Shown here one piece after another: positions 15,952 to 23,717 of a DNA stretch of 38,359 nucleotides (position 1 is the first letter of the stretch; each line of letters begins with the position of its first letter). Made by a program: the position numbers and the translations under genes. Source of the DNA: Nocardia cyriacigeorgica (GTDB lineage Bacteria > Actinomycetota > Actinomycetes > Mycobacteriales > Mycobacteriaceae); NCBI RefSeq assembly GCF_010858045.1, contig NZ_JAAGVC010000048.1:1-38359 (forward strand), written 5' to 3'. Below the pieces are notes generated by a model, which saw nothing but the letters and a program-made list of their open reading frames with translations, had not been told where the DNA came from and did no database searches.

Positions 15952-16094
15952 GACGATGTCTCCTCGAATCCCGCAAGGTCGCCGCCGGGAAGCGGCCGGT
16001 CTGAGATCCCCGAATCTCCCCGGCAGATCTACCAGACGGGTGCACCCCCATTGGGCGATTCGGGGAATTTCGTCGATTCGCACAATTTCCTCGA

Positions 16095-16110
16095 TGTGAG
16101 TGATGTCACC
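16095..16110. promoter_or_regulatory. CRP/GlxR-like site upstream of the sigma factor
   Basis: TGTGAGTGATGTCACC matches TGTGA-N6-TCACA at 9 of the 10 defined positions. It lies 10 bases before the preferred sigma-factor start and about 145 bases from the divergent secreted-protein gene. If the sigma gene started at GTG 16096 the site would be coding, which would weaken the call. Confidence 0.45.
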
Positions 16111-16119
16111 GAGGCCGCG

Positions 16120-16707
16120 ATGCGCGATATCTCTTACATGACAGGTCGTCGCTCGGCTCGAATGGTTTCCGGATCCGCGTGTGGGACGCGGTGCGCTCGT
16201 TTGTGCACCGACGACGGCCTGGCCTCCGTGCTGGCCGAGGACCGCGCATTACTGCACTGGCGCGCCATGCACGCGCTCGGCGATCAAGGGCTGGCCGAGC
16301 AGGCCGTCCAGGAGACGCTGCTGCGGGCCTGGCGTTCCTGTGCCCGCTTCGACGAGCGTAAGGGCAGCCTGCGGACCTGGCTGCTGGCCATCGAGCGCAA
16401 TGTCCTGATCGATATGGCGCGGGCACGCGCGAGCAGGCCCGGCGACACCGGGTGGGAAGAGGTCTCCGAACTCAGCGATGTCCGCTATTCGCATCCGGAC
16501 TTCGCCGACGGCCTTGTCGACGGTTTGCTGGTCGACGATCTACTCGCCCGATTGACCGATTCGCAGCGCGCCGCGGTGGTCGAAGTGATCCTGCGGGACC
16601 GCGCCTATCAGGAGGTCGCGGCCGAATTCGGCGTCCCGGTGGGCACGGTGAAGACCAGGGTGCACTACGCGCTGCGCACCCTGCGGCAGCTGCCGCAAGC
16701 CGCCTGA
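16120..16707 (+). CDS. ECF-type RNA polymerase sigma factor
   Basis: A 195-residue two-domain sigma-70 protein. Region 2 spans roughly 30-100 (HALGDQGLAEQAVQETLLRAW with the region 2.2 helix, then LRTWLLAIERNVLIDMARAR for 2.3-2.4). Region 4 spans 135-190 (LTDSQRAAVVEVILRDRAY, then EVAAEFGVPVGTVKTRVHYA as the helix-turn-helix). The last ~15 residues add no extra domain. The start is uncertain: ATG 16120, GTG 16096 and ATG 16138 are all in frame and none has a good ribosome site. No anti-sigma gene is adjacent, so control is probably transcriptional; the CRP-like site just upstream is a candidate. Confidence 0.82.
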   Translation: MRDISYMTGRRSARMVSGSACGTRCARLCTDDGLASVLAEDRALLHWRAMHALGDQGLAEQAVQETLLRAWRSCARFDERKGSLRTWLLAIERNVLIDMARARASRPGDTGWEEVSELSDVRYSHPDFADGLVDGLLVDDLLARLTDSQRAAVVEVILRDRAYQEVAAEFGVPVGTVKTRVHYALRTLRQLPQAA

Positions 16708-16830
16708 CCTGCGCTGACACCCCTTCCTCCGGCCCCGGCGCGAAACGGTCGTGGCTCAGATCACACTTCCGTAACGAGGGTTGCGCTGCGGTTGCCGCTG
16801 TGACCAGAGTGAACCACTGGGTTTGGTGTT

Positions 16831-16852
16831 GCTAGTGGGAAGCTAGTGGGAA
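16831..16852 (+). repeat. Tandem 11-bp repeat in the amidase leader
   Basis: GCTAGTGGGAA occurs twice back to back at 16831-16841 and 16842-16852, followed directly by the purine-rich AGGGAGGGG. It may be a regulator site or a slippage-prone leader element. Confidence 0.6.
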
Positions 16853-16858
16853 GGGAGG

Positions 16859-16879
16859 GGCGCTCCGTCCCGGAGCGCC
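16859..16879 (+). promoter_or_regulatory. 5'-UTR hairpin between Shine-Dalgarno and start codon
   Basis: GGCGCTCCG (16859-16867) and CGGAGCGCC (16871-16879) form a perfect 9-bp stem with a 3-base loop. The ribosome site AGGGAGGG lies immediately 5' and ATG 16888 lies 8 bases 3'. Linear distance from SD to ATG is about 28 bases, too far for normal initiation, but folding the hairpin brings it to about 8. Confidence 0.6.
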
Positions 16880-16887
16880 GACCGCAT

Positions 16888-18174
16888 ATGAAGCCGAACT
16901 TCGTCAAGGCTGGTCTCTGCGCCGTCGTCGGTACGGCCATGGCGCTCGCTCCGTCCGCCGTCACCGCGACCGCCGCACCGGTATCGCCCGACATGGCCAC
17001 CAAACTGGCGGGCAGAACCGTCTTCCTCGATCCGGGCCACCAGGGGCCGAACCACACCGAGAACCTCGCGCGCCAGGTCAGCGACGGCCGCGGCGGCACG
17101 AAGGACTGCCAGACCACCGGCATGACCACCGTCAACGGCGTCGCCGAACACACCATCAATTGGAACGTCGCCCAGCTGGTCAAGACCTCACTGGAAAGCC
17201 TCGGCGCCCGCGTCGTGCTCAGCCGCCAGGACGACAGCGGTTGGGGCGGGTGCATCGACGAGCGCGCCGCGGCCGCCAACGCCTCCGGGGCCGCCGTCGC
17301 GGTCAGCATCCACGCCGACGGAGCGCCCGCGCAGTATCGCGGGTTCCACGTCATCGTGCCGCAGTTGCCGATCCCCGACCCCGCGGCCGACCGGGTGCAG
17401 TCGACGGCCGGGTTGGCGGCGTCGAAGGCGATGCGCGATGCCTACCTGTCGTCGGGCTTCCCGTCGGCGAACTACGCGGGCGTGGTGGACGGCTTGCAGA
17501 CCCGCGCCGACGTCGCCGGGCCCGCGTTGACGACCGTGCCCGATGTGTTCATCGAGATGGGCAACGGCGCCAACCCCGAGGATGCCGCGCTGCTGGAATC
17601 CGGCGACGGGCAGTTGAAGCACGCCATCGCCATCACCACCGGACTGGTGAGCTTCCTGCTCGGCGCACCGCCGTCGGCCGATGCCCCGGTCGGGGCGCCC
17701 GATACCGGCGTCGACACCCCCGCGGTGGCTCCTGCGCCGCAGGACCCGGCTCCGACGACGACCTCCGCGGCGCCGACCACGACCGCCGCTCCGGAACCGG
17801 CCCCGGCCGGGGCGCCGACTCCCGCGCAGACCACCGCGCCGGCGCCGACCACCACCACGCCACCGGCGGCTCCCGCGCAACGGCCTGGCGTGAACAACTC
17901 CCGTACGGCACCCGGCTCCGACGCGCCGCAGACTCGGTCCGCGCCGGCGACCACGCCGAAGTCGACGCCGAGCACCACCAAGGCGCCGAGCGGGTCCAGC
18001 AGCACCTCCCCGGAGGCGCGGACCGGCGATTCCGACGACGGCGTCGTCGGCACCGTGATGGAACTGCTGATGCCGCTGGCGAAGGCGCTCGGCATGGACG
18101 ACACCGCGATCACCGCGGAGCTGATCAACCTGGCCTACACGCTGGCCGCCGCCCTGTTCGCGCCGACGGACTGA
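16888..18174 (+). CDS. Exported N-acetylmuramoyl-L-alanine amidase (Amidase_3, Rv3717-like)
   Basis: A 428-residue protein. Residues 1-30 are a signal peptide (KAGLCAVVGTAMALAPSAVTATAAP). Residues ~40-260 are an Amidase_3 zinc amidase: VFLDPGHQGPN with the first zinc histidine, GVAEHTINWNVA with the zinc glutamate and family helix, VSIHADG with a further zinc histidine, and VFIEMGNGAN with the catalytic glutamate. Two cysteines (KDCQTT, GGCIDE) could form the disulfide seen in the mycobacterial amidase. It should cleave the bond between muramic acid and the stem peptide. Residues ~265-390 are a low-complexity Pro/Thr/Ala linker and ~395-428 a hydrophobic tail (LMPLAKALGM, LAYTLAAALF) that may hold the protein at the envelope. 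No LysM or SH3 wall-binding domain is seen. Confidence 0.88.
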   Translation: MKPNFVKAGLCAVVGTAMALAPSAVTATAAPVSPDMATKLAGRTVFLDPGHQGPNHTENLARQVSDGRGGTKDCQTTGMTTVNGVAEHTINWNVAQLVKTSLESLGARVVLSRQDDSGWGGCIDERAAAANASGAAVAVSIHADGAPAQYRGFHVIVPQLPIPDPAADRVQSTAGLAASKAMRDAYLSSGFPSANYAGVVDGLQTRADVAGPALTTVPDVFIEMGNGANPEDAALLESGDGQLKHAIAITTGLVSFLLGAPPSADAPVGAPDTGVDTPAVAPAPQDPAPTTTSAAPTTTAAPEPAPAGAPTPAQTTAPAPTTTTPPAAPAQRPGVNNSRTAPGSDAPQTRSAPATTPKSTPSTTKAPSGSSSTSPEARTGDSDDGVVGTVMELLMPLAKALGMDDTAITAELINLAYTLAAALFAPTD

Positions 18175-18233
18175 CCCTTGGCCGCATCCGGCCGTGGGGA
18201 GAGGGTGTCGGCGGATGCCAGTAGGGTGTCCGG

Positions 18234-19268
18234 GTGGCCCAGTCGATTCCTGTCGTGATCGTCGCCGGGTTCCTCGGGTCCGGCAAGACGACATTGCTCA
18301 ACCATCTGCTCCGCGATAATCGCGGCACCCGGATCGGGGTCGTCGTCAACGACTTCGGCGCGATCAATATCGACGCGATGCTGGTGGCGGGCCAGGTCGA
18401 CGCCATGGTCTCGCTCGGCAACGGCTGCGTGTGCTGTGCGGTCGACGTCAGCGAATTGGATGAGCTCTTCGACCGGCTCGCCCAGCCGAGCGCCCGCATC
18501 GACGTCATCGTGGTCGAGGCCAGCGGCCTGGCCGAACCGCGCAACCTGATTCGCATGGTGGCGGCCAGCGAGAATCCGCGCATCCGCTACGGCGGCCTGG
18601 TGGAAGTGGTCGACGCCGAACAGTTCCCGGCGCACCGGGAGCGTCATCCGGAACTGGCCGATCATCTGCGGCTGGCCGATCTGGTGGTGGTCAACAAGGC
18701 CGATCGGGTCGAACCGGCGCAGCTCGCACCGCTGCGCGCGGAGATCGCCACGCTGATCGAGCCTGCCCCGGTGTACGCGACCAGCCACGGCCGGATCGAA
18801 CCTGGCCTGCTGTTCGACGAACCGTTGCGCGAAGCTCCGCGGGTGGCCGAGCAATTGAGCTTCGACGAACTGCTCGCCGAGCATCAGCACGATCCCACCG
18901 ACGGCCACCGCCATCTGCACGACGAGTACGTCACCGTGTCGTTCACCAGCTCCCGCGATCTGGATCCGAGGCAACTGATCGGCTTCTTCGAGGATCCGCC
19001 GCCGGGATTGTTCCGCGCCAAGGGATTCGCCGCATTCGCGGTCGCCGGTGAGCATCGCAAGTTCGTTCTGCACATGGTAGGAAGACATCTCGTATGCGAG
19101 CCGGCCACATGGCGGCGCGGCGAGGATCGCCGCAGCAGGCTGGTTCTCATCGGTGCCGGTCTGGATACCGAACTGGCGCTGAAACGCCTGAACGAGACGG
19201 TGCACGCCGGCGAGCAATTGCTGGACGAGGCCTCGATGCTGCCGGTATGGCGATACGTGCCGCACTGA
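18234..19268 (+). CDS. CobW/COG0523-family GTP-dependent metallochaperone
   Basis: A 344-residue G3E GTPase. GTG 18234 follows a GTAGGG ribosome site. Visible motifs: Walker A GFLGSGKTTLL near residue 12, VVNDFGAINID (switch), SLGNGCVCCAV with the metal-binding CxCC near residue 64, VVEASGLAEP (Walker B/G3) and VVNKADRV (G4, guanine specificity). A histidine-rich loop, EHQHDPTDGHRHLHDEY, lies near residues 215-232 before the C-terminal CobW domain. Members hand zinc, cobalt or other metals to target enzymes. No Zur box was seen upstream and the neighbours do not reveal the client. It lies 59 bases behind the amidase gene. Confidence 0.9.
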   Translation: MAQSIPVVIVAGFLGSGKTTLLNHLLRDNRGTRIGVVVNDFGAINIDAMLVAGQVDAMVSLGNGCVCCAVDVSELDELFDRLAQPSARIDVIVVEASGLAEPRNLIRMVAASENPRIRYGGLVEVVDAEQFPAHRERHPELADHLRLADLVVVNKADRVEPAQLAPLRAEIATLIEPAPVYATSHGRIEPGLLFDEPLREAPRVAEQLSFDELLAEHQHDPTDGHRHLHDEYVTVSFTSSRDLDPRQLIGFFEDPPPGLFRAKGFAAFAVAGEHRKFVLHMVGRHLVCEPATWRRGEDRRSRLVLIGAGLDTELALKRLNETVHAGEQLLDEASMLPVWRYVPH

Positions 19269-19331
19269 GTCGGCGGCCGGATAATCCGAAATTGGCGCGT
19301 TTATCACCAATGTGGCGCAATAGGCGCTGGC

Positions 19332-19348
19332 GCGACCGTGCCGGTCGC
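19332..19348. repeat. Short hairpin behind the CobW-family gene
   Basis: GCGACCG (19332-19338) and CGGTCGC (19342-19348) pair around a 3-base loop, 63 bases after the stop codon. There is no T tract on the plus strand. It may be a weak terminator. Confidence 0.4.
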
Positions 19349-19460
19349 ACAAAACTCGTCATCATGTTCGTCGTGTCGCCGCACTAGGCGTGTCGCCTCG
19401 TGGGCCCCCGGTGCACTGCGGACAGTTTCGAAGTTCGCTTGTTGACGAGGGGAGAGTGTC

Positions 19461-19649
19461 ATGTACGCGACCAGGGAGACTGCCACTGCATATGTGATCG
19501 CCGCGCTGGAGGCCAAAGGTACGGCCACCCGCTACGATTTCGACGTACCGGCCATTGTCGCCGCGTCCCACGCGGCCGCCAGAAGCTGGGACTTCCGTTC
19601 CCTCGAGGGCGGCACCTTCTGGCGCATCGCCGCGCGATTCCTGAAATAA
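19461..19649 (+). CDS. Small hypothetical protein (62 aa)
   Basis: A 62-residue open frame with a strong ribosome site (GAGGGGAGAG, spacing about 5) before ATG 19461. The protein reads as a compact mixed helix-strand domain with no signal or membrane segment; RSWDFRSLEGGTFWRIAARF near the C-terminus is its most distinctive part. I do not recognise it. It stands alone between the CobW gene and the convergent AraC regulator gene, with about 190 bases upstream that could hold its own promoter. The good ribosome site and codon bias make a real gene likely. Confidence 0.65.
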   Translation: MYATRETATAYVIAALEAKGTATRYDFDVPAIVAASHAAARSWDFRSLEGGTFWRIAARFLK

Positions 19650-19697
19650 CATCCGGACCGGTGCAACGTCGCCGGCCCCGGGTCGGGTCGGCGGCGT

Positions 19698-20702
19698 TCA
19701 GTCCAACTGCTCGCACCGGCGATGCGAGCCGGTGATCGACCAGCGTCGCGCCGCCCGCCGCAGCGAACCCGGATCGGTGTACCCGAGCAGCTGAGCCTGC
19801 CGGGCCCGGGTGATCGGACCGGTCGCGGTGGCCTCCGCGAGCCGCGCCGCGCGCGCCCGGTCCACCTCCTGACGCCAGGTCGTTCCGGCCTCCATCAGCC
19901 TCCGCTGCAGGGTGCGTGGGCTGGTCGCCATCCTGCGCGCTACCGCTTCCAGCGATACCTCACCGACTTCCAAGGCCTTGGCCAGAGCCGTCGCGACCTG
20001 CTCCGCCCAGGTGGTGGCCAGCGGCGGAGGCGGCGGCAGCGCGTCGGCCAACGGCTTGAGCACCGTGGCGAGAGTGGGATCGGTGGAGGTGAGCGGCAGA
20101 TTCATATCGGCGGCGCGGAAGGTCACCGCGTCGATGGGTGCCCGGAATTCGATATCGGTGGTGCCGAAGAGTTCGACAAAGGCGTTCAGCGACGGCGGTG
20201 GCTCGCGCCGCAGCTGCACCCGTATCGGGATCACCGGCGCGGCGATCACCAGGCGGCTGCGCGCCACGACGGCGGCCAGCCCCCACAGATGAATCCGGTC
20301 TCGGCTGTAGCCATCGGTGTCGACCATCTCGATCGACAGCGTCACTTCGTCGTCGTCCTGGACCAGACCCCAGCGATGGTTGGTGGTCACGGCGGTGACA
20401 TACGGTCCGAGAGTGCGCAACCCGGAGCCGAGATCGGGTGCGGTGGAGAACAGGTAGTCGTACAGGCCGAGCGCGCCCATGCTGTAGCGGTTCGCCACGC
20501 GCAGCGGGACGGCCGGATCGCCGAGCTCGTGTTCGGCGACCTCCCACAGGCGCGCGAAGATCTCGCTCGGCACATACGCCTCGGGGCTGGCAAGGGCCCA
20601 TGACGGGAGCCCGATGTCCCGGATCAGTTTGTCTCGGTCCAATCCGGCCGCAGTGAGTTCGCCGATGACGAACCGATGCAACGTGACTTGGTCAGAACGC
20701 AT
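19698..20702 (-). CDS. AraC-family transcriptional regulator (PF12625-type N-terminus)
   Basis: A 334-residue regulator; AGGAG lies about 7 bases before ATG 20702. Residues ~20-205 match the arabinose-binding-domain-of-AraC type sensor (LWEVAEHELGDPAVPLRVA, then YSMGALGLYDYLFSTAPDLG). Residues ~240-330 are the AraC DNA-binding domain, with VSLEAVARRMATSPRTLQRRL as the first helix-turn-helix and TRARQAQLLGYTDPGSLRRAARRW as the second. The second is slightly degenerate: the usual A..LGFSE..aFsRaFkrW has serine-leucine in place of the aromatic. OruR/ArgR-like members respond to small metabolites. No target gene is adjacent in the same orientation. Confidence 0.85.
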   Translation of the reverse strand: MRSDQVTLHRFVIGELTAAGLDRDKLIRDIGLPSWALASPEAYVPSEIFARLWEVAEHELGDPAVPLRVANRYSMGALGLYDYLFSTAPDLGSGLRTLGPYVTAVTTNHRWGLVQDDDEVTLSIEMVDTDGYSRDRIHLWGLAAVVARSRLVIAAPVIPIRVQLRREPPPSLNAFVELFGTTDIEFRAPIDAVTFRAADMNLPLTSTDPTLATVLKPLADALPPPPPLATTWAEQVATALAKALEVGEVSLEAVARRMATSPRTLQRRLMEAGTTWRQEVDRARAARLAEATATGPITRARQAQLLGYTDPGSLRRAARRWSITGSHRRCEQLD

Positions 20703-20784
20703 GCCCTCTCCTGCGGGAGATCTACAAGCACCTGACGGCCACCGTATACGGACATCCCATGACTCGTCACGAAACGAGGCCAGA

Positions 20785-20812
20785 GTTTACCCGAAAGAAT
20801 CCCCGCGTAAAC
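20785..20812. repeat. Inverted repeat GTTTAC-N16-GTAAAC
   Basis: GTTTAC at 20785-20790 and GTAAAC at 20807-20812 lie in the 211-base gap between the AraC regulator start and the end of moaE. A second small repeat, CTCGT-N6-ACGAG, is at 20763-20778. Either could be a regulator site for the AraC gene. Confidence 0.3.
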
Positions 20813-20913
20813 ACGGAAAATCTGTCTCGTATGCGACATCTCGCGAGCGCGTCATCCTGTCGCGGTAACGACAAGCCGGCCGTGGCTCGAGTGCTCCGCC
20901 GCAGGTCGAACGC

Positions 20914-21345
20914 TCAGCCGCAGGCGTTGACCCATTCCGATAGCCCGTCGGCGAACAGCTGTCGCTTCCAGATCGGCACCTCGTGTTTGATCCGGTCCAC
21001 CAGTTCGGCACAGGCGGCGAAGGCTTCGGCCCGATGCGGCGCGGCGACGGCCACCACGATGGCGAGATCGCCGATCGTCAGGCTGCCCACCCGGTGTACC
21101 GCGGCCACCGGCAGCCCGGAGGCGTCGGCCTGCTCCGCGCAGCAACGACGCAGAAAGCGTTGCGCGTCCGGATGTGCCGAATACTCCAGCGCCGAGACCG
21201 CCTGCCCACCATCGTGGTTGCGTACCACCCCGGTGAACACGACCACCGCGCCGTGCTCGGGGCCCGCGACGGCGGCGTCGACCACCGCCGGATCCAGTGG
21301 CCGATCACTGATCTCGGCCAGCCGCACCAGATCACCCGTTGCCAT
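20914..21345 (-). CDS. moaE: Molybdopterin synthase large subunit MoaE
   Basis: A 143-residue protein. ATG 21345 is preferred over GTG 21351 because GGGAGG then has 8-9 base spacing. MoaE with MoaD converts cyclic pyranopterin monophosphate to molybdopterin by adding two sulfurs. Family marks: GAVVVFTGVVRNHDGGQ near residue 33, LEYSAHPDAQRFL, RVGSLTIGDLAIVVAVAAPHR, and the active-site lysine segment KHEVPIWKRQ near 125. The two lysines of this segment are the catalytic residues in E. coli MoaE. It is the last gene of moeA-moaCB-moaE and overlaps moaCB by 14 bases. Confidence 0.93.
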   Translation of the reverse strand: MATGDLVRLAEISDRPLDPAVVDAAVAGPEHGAVVVFTGVVRNHDGGQAVSALEYSAHPDAQRFLRRCCAEQADASGLPVAAVHRVGSLTIGDLAIVVAVAAPHRAEAFAACAELVDRIKHEVPIWKRQLFADGLSEWVNACG

Positions 21346-22369
21346 GGTCACCGCCTCCCGCGACCTGAGCCAGCAGATGCCCGAGCAACGGCTCGAGCAC
21401 CGCGATACCGTCTTTGACCCCGCCGGGGGAGCCGGGCAGGTTCACGATCACCGTCCGGCCGGCCAGTCCCGCCACCCCGCGGCTCAATGCGGCGAGCGGG
21501 AACTTCGCGGTGCCGCGCTGCCGGATGGCCTCGGCGACGCCGGGCAGCTCCCGATCCAGCACGGCGAGGGTGGCTTCCGGGGTGGCGTCGGTGGGGGAGG
21601 CGCCCGTGCCGCCGGTGGTGACGACCAGCTCGGGCGCGTCACCCAATGCCTCGGCCAGGCCGGCCGCGATATCGGCGTCGGCGTAGATCAGCGGGCCACG
21701 TACCGAGAACCCGAGGCCGCGCAGCCATTCGGTGAGGGCGGGACCGGTGGTATCGGTGCGCGTGCCCGCGGCCGCGCCGGTCGAGGCGACCAGCACGACG
21801 GCGGACTTGCCGGGCCGCGCGGACTCGGTGGACACCTCGGTGGCACGCGCATCGGAGGGGGTGGCGGGAACCACCCGATCGGCGCCGCCGGACTCGGCCG
21901 CGGGCCGTTCCCAATGCCCGTGCTTGCCACCGTCTTTGGTGAGCAGTCGGACTCCGGTCAGCACGGCCGCCGGATCGACGGCCTTGACCATGTCGTGCAG
22001 TGTGAGCCCGGCGACGGCCACCGCGGTCAGCGCCTCCATCTCGACACCGGTGGGCCCCTTGGTCTTCGCGGTGGCCTCGATGGTGATCGAATCCTCGGTG
22101 AACCCGAAGGCCACCTTTACCGAGGACAACGCCAGCTGATGGCACAGCGGAATCAGCTCGGAGGTCTTCTTCGCGCCCGCTATGCCGGCGATCCGGGCGG
22201 TGGAGAGTACATCGGCCTTGGGCATATCGTCGGCGCGCACCAAGGCGACCACCTCGGCGGTGGTGCGCAGCTCACCCGCCGCGACCGCGACCCTGGTCGT
22301 CTCGGCCTTGGCGCTCACATCAACCATATGGGCGCGGCCCTCGGCGTCCACATGCGACAACTCGTTCAC
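21332..22369 (-). CDS. moaCB: Fused MoaC-MoaB/Mog molybdenum cofactor protein
   Basis: A 345-residue two-domain protein. The start is GTG 22369, whose GTGA overlaps the moeA stop by 4 bases; GTG 22378 is an alternative. Residues ~1-155 are MoaC, which with MoaA forms cyclic pyranopterin monophosphate: MVDVSAK, AGIAGAKKTSELIPLCH, GVEMEALTAVAVAGLTLHDM and the active-site KAVD with the LTKDGGK tail. After a ~35-residue linker, residues ~188-335 are a MoaB/MogA adenylyltransferase domain that activates molybdopterin as MPT-AMP: VLVASTGAAAGTRTDTTGP, TTGGTGASPTDATPEA, and NLPGSPGGVKD. Such fusions are known in actinobacteria. Confidence 0.92.
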   Translation of the reverse strand: MNELSHVDAEGRAHMVDVSAKAETTRVAVAAGELRTTAEVVALVRADDMPKADVLSTARIAGIAGAKKTSELIPLCHQLALSSVKVAFGFTEDSITIEATAKTKGPTGVEMEALTAVAVAGLTLHDMVKAVDPAAVLTGVRLLTKDGGKHGHWERPAAESGGADRVVPATPSDARATEVSTESARPGKSAVVLVASTGAAAGTRTDTTGPALTEWLRGLGFSVRGPLIYADADIAAGLAEALGDAPELVVTTGGTGASPTDATPEATLAVLDRELPGVAEAIRQRGTAKFPLAALSRGVAGLAGRTVIVNLPGSPGGVKDGIAVLEPLLGHLLAQVAGGGDHGNG

Positions 22370-23586
22370 AGCGACCACACTCGCACAGTCGCGCCGACCG
22401 GCAGAGCATCGACCTCGGCGGGCACATCGATGAGCACATCGGCCGCCGCCATGCTCGCGACCAGGTGCGAGCCGGGCCCGGACACCACCTCCACCGCGCG
22501 CGGCCCGCCCGCGGTACGGGCCAGCCGGCCCCGAAGGAATTGGCGGCGGCCCCGTGGTGAACGGATGGCGCTCAGCAGGGGCAGTTCGAAGACCTCCACC
22601 TCGGGCAGCCCGGCCAGGCGGCGCAGCATCGGGCGGGCGAACACCTCGAACGAGACCATCGCGCTGACCGGATTACCGGGGAAGCTGAGCACCGGAACAC
22701 CATCGACCACGGTCGAACCCTGCGGGCCACCCGGCTGCACCGCCACCGAGCCGAACTGCCCGCCCATCGGTTCCAGGACGTCCTTGACCACTTCGAAATC
22801 GCCCTTGGACACCCCGCCGGTGGTGAACACCACGTCGGCCGAACGCGTTGCGGCCGACAGTATCCGGCGGAACTGCGCGGGCTGGTCGCCGCTGTGTTCG
22901 ACGCCGGCGACGGTGACGCCGTTCGCGGTGAGCGCGGCGGCCAGCGCGATGCCGTTGGAGTCGTAGATCTGGGCCGGCGCCAGCGCGGTGCCCGCGGGGA
23001 CCAGTTCGTCACCGCTGGTGATCACCACCGCCCGGATCGGCTCGAACACCCGCACCGACGGCAGGCCGACCGCCGCCAGCGCGGCGATATGCCGTGGCGC
23101 GAGCAGCGTCCCGGCGGGGACCAGTTCGTCACCGGCTCGGACGTCGGTGCCCGGTTCCCGCACGAACTCGCCCCGGCTGCGCCCGCGCTCGACGACGACG
23201 GCACCCGCCTCGCCGCGCGCGTCTTCCACCGGGACCACGCAGTCGGCGCCCGGCGGCACCGGCGCACCGGTCATCACCTTGCGCGCGGTGCCAGGCGCCA
23301 GCGGCTCCAGGCCGGGATCGCCTGCCGCGACCACGCCCGACAGCGGCAGCGTCACCGGTGTGACGGCCACGTCGGCGGCGCGCACCGCGTAGCCGTCCAT
23401 CGCGGAGTTACGGAAGACCGGCAGGTCGACGGGGGCGCGCACGGTGTCGGCCAGCTGCCTGCCCAGGGCGGCGGACACGGCGACGGTCTCGACCGGTCGC
23501 GCCGCGAGCGGACGCAGCAGCGTCTCGATGCTGTCGCGATATTCGTCGACGGACCGGACGGCGACGGTGGCGGGCCGGGTAGTCAT
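22366..23586 (-). CDS. moeA: Molybdopterin molybdenumtransferase MoeA
   Basis: A 406-residue protein of full family length that inserts molybdate into MPT-AMP, the last step before Moco is used or nucleotidylated. Landmarks: FRNSAMDGYAVRAAD near residue 60, VMTGAPVPPGADCVVPVED near 105, VRAGDELVPAGTLL, ITSGDELVPAGTALAP near 195, FTTGGVSKGDFEVVKDVL near 255, and VLSFPGNPVSAMVSFEVF near 308. All four MoeA domains are present. First gene of the minus-strand Moco operon; it diverges from moaA with 130 bases between start codons. Confidence 0.94.
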   Translation of the reverse strand: MTTRPATVAVRSVDEYRDSIETLLRPLAARPVETVAVSAALGRQLADTVRAPVDLPVFRNSAMDGYAVRAADVAVTPVTLPLSGVVAAGDPGLEPLAPGTARKVMTGAPVPPGADCVVPVEDARGEAGAVVVERGRSRGEFVREPGTDVRAGDELVPAGTLLAPRHIAALAAVGLPSVRVFEPIRAVVITSGDELVPAGTALAPAQIYDSNGIALAAALTANGVTVAGVEHSGDQPAQFRRILSAATRSADVVFTTGGVSKGDFEVVKDVLEPMGGQFGSVAVQPGGPQGSTVVDGVPVLSFPGNPVSAMVSFEVFARPMLRRLAGLPEVEVFELPLLSAIRSPRGRRQFLRGRLARTAGGPRAVEVVSGPGSHLVASMAAADVLIDVPAEVDALPVGATVRVWSL

Positions 23587-23630
23587 GCGCTCAGCCTAAT
23601 CGCAGGTCGCGGCCATGGTCTCGGCCATCG

Positions 23631-23660
23631 CCTCACCCCTGGACCGCGGCGATTGTGAGG
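23631..23660. repeat. Inverted repeat in the divergent Moco promoter region
   Basis: CCTCAC at 23631-23636 and GTGAGG at 23655-23660 face each other, and ATCGCC/GGCGAT overlaps them as an alternative pairing. It lies between moeA and moaA and could be an operator or leader structure. It does not match the Moco riboswitch consensus as I know it. Confidence 0.3.
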
Positions 23661-23704
23661 TGTGGCGACGGCGACGGCGCCGTGGTGCCCAGCGGCCGAC
23701 GGGT

Positions 23705-23717
23705 CATAATGGAGAGG
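23705..23717 (+). promoter_or_regulatory. -10 element for a leaderless moaA transcript
   Basis: CATAAT at 23705-23710 ends 6 bases before GTG 23717, the spacing expected if transcription starts at the start codon. The GGAGAG between them directly abuts the GTG, too close to serve as its ribosome site. Confidence 0.45.

Noticed and set aside
20785..20812. GTTTAC-N16-GTAAAC as an AraC-type or other operator to be reported as a finding
   Set aside because: The spacer is long, the arms are short, and no known consensus fits; it is listed only as a low-confidence repeat.
23587..23716. A Moco riboswitch before moaA or moeA
   Set aside because: The inverted repeat there does not match the Moco RNA motif as I know it, and moaA appears leaderless.
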